This document shows, in pieces, positions 28,001 to 36,331 of a DNA stretch of 64,000 bases (positions are counted from its first letter, which is position 1; every line of letters starts with the position of its first letter). Source of the DNA: Varroa destructor (taxonomy: Eukaryota > Arthropoda > Arachnida > Mesostigmata > Varroidae); assembly GCF_002443255.2 (NCBI RefSeq), contig NW_019211458.1:9391364-9455363 (forward strand), in the 5' to 3' direction. The position numbers and the translations under genes were made by a program. A model generated the notes under the pieces. The model did no database searches. It saw only the letters and a program-made list of their open reading frames with translations, and was not told the DNA's origin.

Positions 28001-31000
28001 CAGTATTAAAGTAAATTAAACTAACAAGCTAACCTGTCGCAGTTGCTGCTGTTTCAGCGAGCGGGGGGGCCGGGGGTGGTGGTGGTGGTGGAGGTGATCA
28101 AGGCAGCCATATTCATCATGGGGTGGCCACGACGGGTGGCCACTACCCCTCCCCCCACGGAGCGTCGGTCGCCGTTGGAGCGGTAACGGTTGGCGCGCCC
28201 ACTGTAACTGCCCATAACTCGCACGGTTCACACAACTCGCACAACGGCCATAGCGGGTCGACCGGTAAGACGGTGCACTTCTCCCCTTCAAAGAGCGGCG
28301 GGAGCGCTAACTCTCTAAAGAGGTCGAAGAGCTTTGCAGCTCAGAGCAGCCAGAATGGCAGCAGTAGCAGCAGCGGTAGCCACGGCGGAGGCCACTACGG
28401 CGGCGGCGGTGGCAGTTGCGGAGGGAGCGGCGGGGGCAACAGCCATTCGAACCATCATGGCGGCTCACAGGGATCTGCCGCTCAACAGCTACAACAGCAA
28501 CAGACGCAACTGCAGCAACAGCTTAGCCAGGCCATCCAGGCACAGGACGAAAACGGACACTCAAGCGCCGCGCTCAACGACCCTCTTGTCAAGAAAGCGC
28601 TCAACGGTTAGTGCACGATCAAACCAAACAAAAACTGACAAACTGAATACGATTCGTAAACAAATCAGGTTATCTACCCACAAAGGCCAAATGACCCAAC
28701 CCTGAACGCCCTCGCAGGCGTTCTTCTGCGAGGGGCCGAAGCGTAGCTATTAATTTTTTTTTTTTTTCATATTTACGAATGACACTGTGTGTGTCATGAC
28801 ATATTGATTAATGTCATTTACGCACTGAGGCTGTGACCGTCAATGTTATTTGCCGTGTGCTCTATAGCTGAGTTCATATTTCATATGTTATTTGGTAAAA
28901 GTCAGGGCGGCCGATTTACAGTCGCCACGGGTTCCGTTACCATCGTTGGATTATATGGAAACGTGACAAACGTTAATGTGACATCTATGAAAATTGCGCT
29001 ACTTTGCAATGGTGCACATCTTTTTTTTTTTTTTTTTTGCATTCGGGATGCACTCTTTGAATCTCGGTTTATTCGGACATCGTCACTCGGGCTTTGGGCA
29101 GGCGAGTTGTAGTGAACCATGGAGAATCAATCCTAGGATATAAGTGGTTTACCGATATGAAACGACAACGACGGAGAGAGCTGGCCCGACAAATCTTGCA
29201 TTTGATGCGGAAGTTCGACTACGAAAAACACCGTGACTCGTTGGTTGAAAACAATATCGACCTCGAAAGAGAGTCTTGTGGAAGATCTCCTGCGAGTGTC
29301 AACAATGAAAAGCTAAGGGCTACGGTAAAAGTTAATCCATCTCAACGAGTACGGTTGTCATTATTTAGCTTTGGTCTGCGTTGAAATATTACACTTGTTC
29401 ATATAAGCCAAACTAGCAAGAAAAATATATGCTACAGTTTGAAAAAGAATTAAAAGATATACCTGGAAGCGCTTGCTTCTCCTTGCTTCCGCGTTACGAC
29501 GATGCCCTATTCCTGCAATCCATGAATCATTACTTATGATGGAAAGCTGATCTTTTACAACTAAACAAGCGGGGTATCACCCTGAAGCACCCTGTATAGC
29601 TGCTGAGGTGTATAGTGTCTCGGTAGTCTAATGCAATGCTATTCACTATAGCTTCATAAGTCCTGCTTCGTCGATTGTAACTATACCGAAGTATACCGTC
29701 TACGCTTAAAGCAGTCGATGAAAAAAGTCCGCGTTAAGTATCCAAAATGAATGAACAGAGGTATTATTGCAGGACAAAGTTCAAGTTCACACTTCAAAAA
29801 ACTTGCCTGACCCTGTTCTAACAGATTACCATTTTTTAAATCTGGAAAAGTTCCTAATAGAAAAAATTATAAACATCTCAGAATGATATCGGAATCGTTT
29901 TTTAAAACCTCAAAGATTCTTGTACTTTAGACATTTAAGTCACTGGGACAAATAGTCATCCTCCAAAAGGCAGAAGGCCATAAATAATAATGGTGCATAC
30001 TTCGACTGAAAATGAGAAAAAGCAAAATATATAAAAAAAAGTTCAAAGAGTTGGAATTACGTATATCACGTTTTATACATGAACGACTTGGTATATGCAG
30101 AACTATACACTGTCATATGTATTCGCGTATACGACGAAATGGGACGGGGCACACTAAGGATCTGGCCACAAGCTTCATGATCGAGGATTCTTTATGATAG
30201 CCATAACTAAAGTGGACTCATGGAGACAAAGTGAAACCATACCATCCCTAATGTTATGCTACAATTGTACTTTTTTCAACCGTGCCTTGTTAGTTGGATT
30301 GACTCAACGACAGTGTAGACCGCGAGGCACTTTGTAACGAAATAGTTTAAGAAAAATTGCGCTACAGAACTTGCTTAGTTTACCTCTTGATCTGTTGCAA
30401 CGGCTGCTACCTCCTGACATTTTGCTGTAGTGTTCAGGTTACGTAGCCGTAATGGTAGATTTTTCTATATATTTGAAAAACGGCATATCTTTCAGGATCT
30501 TGCGCGGGCGTATCAGCTATGATTTGCTATCCTAGAACGGTGCAACACTGAGTTCTGTAGAATATTCAGCCTAGAAACGAGCGTATGATGGATAGATATG
30601 CATTAAAGCTAACATGTACGTTTGGTATCATTCCGCTTGAATATATGCACATATTACGTACTACATAACGACTGCATAGTTTGAAAGCTACTACTTAAAA
30701 GTATGATGTTCAAATTAGTACGTACTATCAAACTAGTGTCCGTTTTGTCCTTTCTACTAAAAAAAAAAAGTAGAAATGCTGACACAACCGATGCCAGCGT
30801 GTAATATTCAGGTATCCAAGAGTATCTTGCAGATCCCTTAAAACTTACCATACCTATCTAGGATCTGCATTTGTGACAGCAATGTCTCGAGTGTTAAGTT
30901 GAAGATCACCGGAATTAGCGTACTTGATAACCTCTACACTAGCTGATCAGCATAAATCGTGATACCAGTTGCCGAGTGATACCCCATCGGGAGTTTTACC

Positions 31001-34000
31001 CTTCTGTCGTCGGACTTATTATCTCAGATCGACTAAGCGAACTTGAGCAAAAAGAAATTGCCGTAGTTAACTACTATACAGTAACCGTTTTTATTTATGT
31101 ATGATGACGTTTTCAGACCCAAACCTTCTAAACATCATGCAAATCATGGAGGTTGTACGGACGATCTGCAGTAAGGCGACTGAGGGAATCCAGCACGCGG
31201 GGCCCTCCGCTCAGCTTTGCCTTTCTATAATCGAGGTCAGTAGTTCTTTCCATGCAATTCTCCACTGAAGTACGCTGTACGTTTATGCTCTATATCGCAA
31301 GTGAAGATCACGCGATCTGTGACCCACTCTCTCGCTCTCGTACTTTTACTGCAACAGCGATGACAACTATCGCATGTAACCACTACCTTTCTGTACGCGC
31401 GTGCCGTTGCCTCGCTTCCTGTTGGAGAACGAAGGCTCAGAGGAAGCTTATTATAATAGGTTGCCTAGCGTGACGTCTTACACCGAATTCTTACATTTCC
31501 GTATTTCTGCTGGCCGTATGCCTCGTAGCAGCCATTCCTGAAATTGGACTCGGGGCACGGCTCCTCTAGCCGCCTTGGAAAAGCATGTTGATGCTATGCT
31601 CTTGGCCGACTTGCTTTTGAAGCTGGGCAGGCTAACGCGCCTGCAGGCATGCGTGTAGAGACCTTATCCGAGAGATATTATAAAGTATCACTATTAAAAC
31701 TATCATAGAAAACGAGACTTCAGTACTTAACGCGCGGGACGGAATGGGGAACGCGGCGTGTAACTTTGTTGCAGTGTGCCTAGAGGAAAAGTTACAGCCA
31801 TGTTAGCTCAACAGCACCAGTATTACTATTACTACAACCAGCACGAAGCTACCGCTAACGTTACAAAGCAACAAGGCTTCTTTGATATTCGACGTCTGAA
31901 TTTCACACTTGTCAACTTGTTGTTGTTTGATAGATACGTCTTGTTGCACCCGAAATTTTACGAAGACACGTGCATATATCCGTGTGTAATGCTTCTGCGA
32001 AGAGAAACATTTGCGCACCGCGAATATGTTATAGAATACTGAAAAACAAAAATCCTACCTTGTCTTTTTTTTTTTTATTAGAAATGAAACTTTCTGCTCT
32101 TGAACTTATCAACTTATCTCGTATCTATATGGCCTAATGGCACTGTTAACGTTACTAGATGACGTCATCACTATTACTTTGGTCTCTTTGCGGAGTTTTT
32201 CTTACCTATGTATATTCTGATTACAATAGCATCTTCGCGATGTTGTTACCAAAAACAAAGAGGATGGTAATTGTTTATGTGACATGTTGTTATTGTTAAT
32301 AGTCTTGCGTGATCTAAAAACGAATCTACCTTTGTGTTTGTGCTGGTTATAGAAAGAGAAGGGTGACACGTTCTTAGAGAGCTTGTTGAACAGCTGCCGT
32401 GAATGGTATACCGAGAGGGACAAGCTCCTGAGGTCTCCACAGGAAGGCTCCGCCGTGTCAAAGCGATGGACAGCTTACGTGACGTTCGTCGCCGAACTTT
32501 ACTATCGCCTCAGGCCGCAACGACTCATCACCCCAAGGTCATTGGTTAACCTGTGTCCTACTGTTTACTTCTTCAGTACCAATTGTTGTTCAGTTAAAGT
32601 TCATAACCTTGACCACCGCTTAGAAACAATTAGGTGTATGTGGTCGTTAACAGTTGCTACATACGAGGTTTTATCGCTTTTCTGTATGGTTAGTCCTACG
32701 CTATTGTCTGTGTGCAGTTAAAGGCTTGGAACAGCAAAAGAAAGTGAGAAAACGAACACCTTTACACCAATTAGGTTCAGTGCTGGGCGTGGAGGAAGCA
32801 GTAAGGAAGAAGACAAAGGCCTGTTCTTCTTTATCAAACGACTGCCGTCTTTGCCGCTATTTTATCTGCATTGGCCTTTTTTTAGTAGGAAGCTACGCAG
32901 GATACAAAGCAAACGCCAGTGACAGCAGTGTGTGTTATAAAAAGGTTGGTGAAGGGAATGAGTTAACGGGCGCCTCTCGGCACTGGCAAAAGGCCAAATT
33001 TAGCTAATTTTCAGCTCAGTGGCAGATCGCTTTCCTTTCCGGCCTCAACTGCCATTCCAGTCATTAAGCAGCGTTGACTATCGGTGTCGCTCAGTGTTTG
33101 AGGCGAAGAAAACAGGGCACCGTTGACCCCATGTCGGCCAGGTTAGGTATCACCTTGCATCCAGATTAACAGCAATGGTCTGTACCTGCTAAATTGCTCT
33201 TCTAATGCGACAAGGTGGTCAGCCGACTGGCTGTTTACTCCCAGATCTGTTCTCAAAATGAAGATCCTCCGGGCACCTCATTGCATGGGTAAGAAAAAAT
33301 AGGATAGACAAAAAACATGGATCAAACACACTGCTCCGAACTATAGTGAAAGGCAGTGAAAAATTGCGGAAACAGGCAGGTAACGTTAGAGGAGACATAA
33401 ACATGAGCCGCAACCAAATGAGCTAGAAGAATTAGATGTGCGCCCGTCATCAACATGATTATCGTCCGATAATTTGGATCGCCGTGTGCACACAGAGGGT
33501 CCCCAATCTGTGTGTAGAAGCTAGGGCATCACTGATAGGGGGATTTCCATTTTCTGCCACTCGACCAACTGGTGATAGACGAAATGGTGCGGACAAATAT
33601 TGCTAGTGGCTCACTCGAATTCAAGAGAGACGACAGAGATACAGATAGCCAGCTGGTGGTGGTATTTTTATGTTTATTGAAGACCTTATTAAGGGAAGGC
33701 CCAGCAGAATATGTGAAAACGGGAACTCAAAGAAAACGTTCATTAAAAGAGCTCAATTATTCGATAATTAGAGACTAGTCGATAAAGGTCTACTTGGATA
33801 ACTTTGAGTAAATAATACATCGCGCTGTAGAAAGCAAAAATCACTGAGTTTAACCATTAGTATCTCATTTAGTTCACAGAGATATAACAACTTTTCTCAT
33901 ATAAATTTGGACCGAGTGATCAAAGTTTCGTTTTGAGCCGACCTGAACGATATAGTAGAACGAAATAAAGTATTTGTACGTGTGTGTATACAGTATGTTT

Positions 34001-36331
34001 CGTGTACAATTATCTTGGATAATTACAGCCGCTAGACGTGAACGGCAAGAACGAAAACAATACAATTTCTTTCAATAGATACTTTTTGCAATGATGTAGT
34101 GTGAGGTCCTAGGCTTCGTACTGCCGCGAAATTCCCTTAGTATACTGTGTTTTTCTGCGACGTTAGAAAGCAGTACCCTTGCCGCTGCCTTCGAATGCGG
34201 CCTTGGTCATCATCATGTGATCTCTTACGTTGCAGGGCGGTGACGCTGTGCACGCTCCTGTACGACTGCCTTGAACTGCTGTTGAAACCGGCCTCCCTCA
34301 AGAATCCCACCGAGCTCGAATGTCTTCGCACCGTATTATCTGTTGTCGGAAAACAAATCGACACTGACGCTCCGCTTAGGTACGTAAATCTCTAACTCAA
34401 TTCAGGATATTTTACGTCTACGGGAACGAGTCAACTTGCCGATATAATGCCCAAAAGTCAACTAAATAGTAGAACTCTCGTGGAGACTCGGTTTCCTATT
34501 TTTGACAAGAATGTTTAAGTCATTTGTTCGTCAGGACACTATCCAACGCTGCAGGCACACAAAGGAGCTTCGTTTTTCTCTCAAATATCTGGAAGTAAAT
34601 ATTAGATCGAGAATTGAAACGAATTCATTCAAGCATCGCAGGACTAGATGATAGAATCGATAAAGCCTAGTAGAGCCGTAGATATCCATCTGATGTGGCA
34701 CCATCCCGAAATACTATTGGGCGTAACTCGCTCCTCTGAATCCGTAGGATCTACCTAAGCATGACAGATCGCGTCGAACAGTACAGAGCGATTCGCTAAA
34801 CAGCTGCTATCATTCGGGCTGGACGCATCGAAATCTATACTAGATGTCGCTAATTTGGTTTTCAGAACCTGGCGAATAAAATTAATGGCCTAATAAGGCA
34901 TTACGTATATGAAACTGAAGAAGCTAGGTTAATGAGAGCTGCGTCGTGGGCAGGCCACGGAGAGAAAAATGAGTCCCGTGAGCTTTGAGTGGCCTCAGCT
35001 AAGCAGCGATTGCCATGTATCTCAGCGGCTCGAGTCGGCATTCGACGAATCGAAAAATTATCAATCTGTCAATGCCCATCAATATTATTCTGTCAATAAT
35101 CATCAATAGTAGTTCCGGTATACAGTAACCTAGTTTGCTTTTCTTATATTAACTACATTGGCAATAAATAGTAATTATAATTGAAAGCCGTTAGATGATG
35201 TGAGTGAGAAGGATCAAGTGGTTTGTTACTCGTTATCGCTTTAATCTCATCCATCTATCGACTGTGCCTAAAGTAGTCCTCTGTAGTGTTCTGTTGCGCT
35301 GTATCTGCAGAAAATTCAGAACACAAAATTCTGCTACGAATTGCTTGCAGATACATGCTAATGGTGTACGCGATAAGCAGAAGCCTCTTCCTCAGAAACT
35401 ATACGGGCCTACGTCTCGTAAAAATGTTCTAATACCACATGAGTGGTTTGTCTTTGCTTCTGCCCAAGCTGTTTGAAGGTACAAATAGTTGAGTGCCTTT
35501 TGACACATACCAAACTATGGGCCTCATAAGGCACACGTAAGATTTTACTAGACTTCTACGGAGAACCAGTGTTTGATACCAATAATATAAGGAGACCATT
35601 AAGGTTTCAGATCTTGTATTCACCTTTTTTTTTTTTACTTTCAGATATTTTTCTTCGAGCCAGTGGCAGTAGGAAATATTCTATAATGTTGTTAGATCAC
35701 TAAAATATTATCAAGATGCAACATTTCATTATTTTAGACGAGTTTATTCGCTCAAAGTATGTGCTGATCGTCGAGGAACAATCAGTGACAGAAGAATAAG
35801 AATTTAGATACGACCTTGAAAAAGATTACTACTTTTAAAGACGGACTAGCCTCCTATGGAAAACTATCAGTTTCACATTATTTTCTATTCATAACGTCTT
35901 TAGAAGAAAATTATTGACACTATACGCGCTTAAAAAACAGGAGGCTGTAGCAGGTTAACTGATTTGGCAATCTACAGTCGAACATTTTGACTGGTTTAGA
36001 TTATGCTAAGTAAACACGCAACCGATATCTGAGGTGACTACCGGCAAATCTTAAATATCCGTGTATTCGGCCATTTTTCACAACCTCCGTACGCAAACAC
36101 TCAAGCCTACAGAGGCTAATTCATTGCGGTATGCTATTTCTACGTTTCTGTAATAATCTACCTTTCAGGATGAACAATCTGGTCGTGCAGATGCGTGAGT
36201 CGTTCCTTGGCCCGATTTCAGCTAATAACCAGCAGATGCGCAAAAGCATCCTAGAGATGATCGAGCTTCGGGCTTCCTCCTGGACCTTCGATCTCCAACA
36301 ATCGATGTACTACTTCCCCTACACTAAGTAA
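4034..36331 (+). CDS. MIF4G domain-containing protein (CTIF/MIF4GD-like), eight coding exons
   Basis: Coding exons are 4034-4066, 15495-15759, 20903-21010, 28058-28606, 31117-31235, 32353-32537, 34236-34379 and 36169-36331. They sum to 1566 nt, exactly 522 codons, and every junction phase agrees. The predicted protein has 521 residues. About residues 18-68 are Gly/Ser runs; 72-100 are basic and end in a RPSIEIYRPPG motif; 137-275 are rich in Gly, His and Ser; 278-298 are Gln-rich; about 310-521 form a MIF4G domain. The domain resembles human MIF4GD and the C-terminal domain of CTIF: an AYVTFVAELYYRLRP stretch matches the helix GW-CYVTFICNIFDYLRV of MIF4GD, and the end MIELRASSW followed by YY matches the conserved terminus of both. 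Family members bridge mRNA-bound factors (stem-loop or cap-binding proteins) to eIF4 factors. The long low-complexity N-terminus is more like CTIF than like the short MIF4GD. Introns are 1.1-11 kb. The orthology call is from memory of the families, not a search. Confidence 0.85.
5207..5249. repeat. Perfect 15-bp inverted repeat (hairpin)
   Basis: CATCTCAATCATATG at 5207-5221 and its exact complement at 5235-5249 flank a 13-base spacer. Too short for a typical microRNA precursor, but a perfect 15-bp stem is unlikely by chance here. Confidence 0.85.
7273..7290 (+). repeat. 18-bp direct repeat, copy 1
   Basis: GTTTAGAATTGAAACAAA, identical to 8343-8360; the match extends to 19 of 20 bases. Copies are 1070 bases apart. 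Confidence 0.8.
8343..8360 (+). repeat. 18-bp direct repeat, copy 2
   Basis: Second copy of the repeat at 7273-7290. No further similarity between the flanks was seen. Confidence 0.8.
10509..10532. repeat. AT dinucleotide microsatellite
   Basis: About 12 AT units in intron 1 of the MIF4G gene. Confidence 0.9.
15280..15503 (+). promoter_or_regulatory. Possible alternative promoter and 5' leader before exon 2
   Basis: The 220 bases before the ATG at 15504 are CpG-rich compared with flanks. The acceptor assumed for exon 2 (GCGAACAG at 15494) has no pyrimidine tract. An in-frame TGA lies at 15462-15464, so a transcript starting here would use ATG 15504 and give a 507-residue protein. Both models may be true as alternative first exons. 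Confidence 0.3.
15495..15759 (+). CDS. MIF4G gene, coding exon 2 (Gly/Ser-rich)
   Basis: 265 nt, phase 0 in and phase 1 out; donor CCCG then GTGAGA. It encodes long glycine runs broken by Ser, Ala, Cys and Lys, then KLRRSASAANASK and RPSIEIYRPP. The antisense frame is a proline-rich shadow with no support of its own. Glycine codons are mixed (GGC, GGT, GGA, GGG), so the tract is not a simple recent triplet expansion. Confidence 0.85.
15760..20902 (+). other. Intron 2 of the MIF4G gene
   Basis: About 5.1 kb of AT-rich sequence. Contents seen: an AT microsatellite (17084-17105) and scattered short open frames on both strands without motif or splice support. I see no gene here. Confidence 0.7.
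17084..17105. repeat. AT dinucleotide microsatellite
   Basis: About 11 AT units flanked by a short palindrome (TTGATAT and ATATCAA). Confidence 0.9.
20903..21010 (+). CDS. MIF4G gene, coding exon 3
   Basis: 108 nt between acceptor GCGTCACAG and donor CAAG then GTACTA, phase 1 in and out. It encodes VRLDASNISKILPQAAAATL and a following YVDAVTAYLADQ, continuing the IYRPPG motif from exon 2. Third codon positions are mostly C or G, unlike the AT-rich flanks, as expected of real coding sequence in this window. Confidence 0.85.
21840..21872. repeat. GCAC tetranucleotide microsatellite
   Basis: About eight ACGC units with one ATGC variant. A second, shorter copy of this repeat type occurs near 41126-41150. 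Confidence 0.9.
23756..23790. repeat. Inverted repeat, 9 bp perfect, 11 pairs with one mismatch
   Basis: ACTCTGACT at 23756-23764 and AGTCAGAGT at 23782-23790; two further pairs form after a single mismatch. Intronic, function unknown. Confidence 0.8.
24862..24974 (-). CDS. Orphan candidate exon, unknown protein, antisense within intron 3
   Basis: I do not recognise this. On the minus strand an open frame begins after a possible acceptor (TTTCTAAAG) and ends at a strong donor (GTAAGTATAA), 113 nt, phase 0 to 2. It reads Arg/Lys-rich, then PPTYMHVSRQKADDDDYYRW, with an internal ATG (MHVSRQ) that could be a start. GC content is above the surroundings. The plus strand here also has an open frame, so the strand is uncertain, and I found no partner exon. 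Confidence 0.22.
25010..25462 (-). CDS. Orphan open frame with hydrophobic N-terminus, unknown protein
   Basis: This is the longest u­ninterrupted frame in the window: 150 codons to a TGA at 25010-25012. There is no ATG near the 5' end; the frame opens directly after a TAG that is also a plausible acceptor (CTTAAGACCCTTAG). The N-terminal part (LIFITIILAIIG) looks like a signal anchor or signal peptide, followed by a chain with four spaced cysteines and a VYPNSVKTNDNFIITFVLDH segment. An ORF of this length is expected about once by chance in a window this size, so it needs transcript support. Confidence 0.22.
   Translation of the reverse strand, partial: YVGNLIPHLIFITIILAIIGRLECISRAYVVLHPYAPHGALCHVIFTNHILEMNTFQTVSCTSSVYATRKLSFKIAGFRLCSHLYWNYCPVSGYEMALDVYPNSVKTNDNFIITFVLDHTTIHNNKIPDFHSTINRHRINFRYILTFGRQ
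28058..28606 (+). CDS. MIF4G gene, coding exon 4 (low-complexity Gly/His/Ser/Gln)
   Basis: 549 nt, phase 1 in and out, donor CAACG then GTTAGT. It encodes a Gly run, His/Ser/Asn-rich repeats (NSHGSHNSHNGHSG), the basic serine motifs KTVHFSPSKSG and LKRSKSFAAQ (possible phosphorylation sites), more Gly/His, a Gln-rich helix (QQLQQQQTQLQQQLSQ) and finally LNDPLVKKALN, the first helix of the MIF4G domain. The domain therefore starts at the end of this exon. Confidence 0.9.
29021..29038. repeat. 18-base T run
   Basis: Homopolymer in intron 4, directly upstream of the orphan frame at 29061. Confidence 0.9.
29061..29384 (+). CDS. Orphan open frame or cassette exon candidate, basic helical protein
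   Basis: Unrecognised. 108 codons are open to a TGA at 29382-29384 (counted from the codon after an upstream TGA). A possible acceptor (GGGCAG at about 29101) would start a shorter exon in the same frame. The product is charged and helical: GYKWFTDMKRQRRRELARQI, then LMRKFDYEKHRDSL and an Asp/Glu/Asn-rich part. It lies sense-oriented in an intron flanked by phase 1 exons. It may be a cassette exon, a nested gene or a retroelement scrap. Confidence 0.22.
   Translation: MSVYSDIVTRALGRRVVVNHGESILGYKWFTDMKRQRRRELARQILHLMRKFDYEKHRDSLVENNIDLERESCGRSPASVNNEKLRATVKVNPSQRVRLSLFSFGLR
31117..31235 (+). CDS. MIF4G gene, coding exon 5 (MIF4G domain)
   Basis: 119 nt between GACGTTTTCAG and GAG then GTCAGT, phase 1 in, phase 0 out. 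It encodes PNLLNIMQIMEVVRTICSKA and a following AQLCLSIIE, corresponding to the second and third helices of the domain in MIF4GD (VANVIVDHSL and AGRMCYAIIQ regions). Confidence 0.9.
31236..32352 (+). other. Intron 5 of the MIF4G gene
   Basis: About 1.1 kb. A GC-rich patch at about 31500-31680 has open frames in several registers (for example ALEKHVDAMLLADLLLKLG on plus) but no splice context that would include it in the gene. Otherwise nothing seen. Confidence 0.7.
32353..32537 (+). CDS. MIF4G gene, coding exon 6 (MIF4G domain core)
   Basis: 185 nt, acceptor CTGGTTATAG, donor CCCCAAG then GTCATT, phase 0 in, phase 2 out. It encodes TFLESLLNSCREWYTERDKL and the RWTAYVTFVAELYYRLRPQ helix pair, the best match to the family. 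The donor is chosen because AG plus the next exon's G restores Arg and keeps the frame; reading through would run into unrelated sequence. Confidence 0.9.
32538..34235 (+). other. Intron 6 of the MIF4G gene
   Basis: About 1.7 kb. A sense-strand open frame at 32654-33007 is AG-rich and includes a hydrophobic stretch, but I see no family and no splice support. Nothing else noted. Confidence 0.75.
34236..34379 (+). CDS. MIF4G gene, coding exon 7 (MIF4G domain)
   Basis: 144 nt, acceptor TCTTACGTTGCAG, donor CTTAG then GTACGT, phase 2 in and out. It encodes AVTLCTLLYDCLELLLKPAS and LECLRTVLSVVGKQID, matching the VNPVYDCLFRL and VDCLVLQLHRVGEQLE helices of human MIF4GD. Confidence 0.9.
34380..36168 (+). 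other. Intron 7 of the MIF4G gene
   Basis: About 1.8 kb AT-rich, with a run of T near 35624-35636. No gene or repeat family recognised. Confidence 0.75.
36169..36331 (+). CDS. MIF4G gene, last coding exon 8
   Basis: Acceptor TAATCTACCTTTCAG; the exon encodes MNNLVVQMRESFLGPISANN, then the family signature ILEMIELRASSW, and ends FPYTK with TAA at 36329-36331. I see no AATAAA in the first few hundred bases after the stop, so the 3' untranslated region may be long. Confidence 0.9.

Larger units (their letters stand above)
21011..28057 (+). other. Intron 3 of the MIF4G gene
   Basis: About 7 kb. Contents: a GCAC microsatellite (21840-21872), an ATTT-rich tract near 22280-22308, an 11-pair inverted repeat (23756-23790), and orphan open frames on both strands described separately (24862-24974 and 25010-25462 minus). 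The acceptor at 28057 is good (GCTGCTGTTTCAG). Confidence 0.7.
28607..31116 (+). other. Intron 4 of the MIF4G gene
   Basis: About 2.5 kb. It contains an 18-T run (29021-29038) directly before an orphan 108-codon open frame (29061-29384, listed separately). The remainder is AT-rich and shows nothing I can name. Confidence 0.75.
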
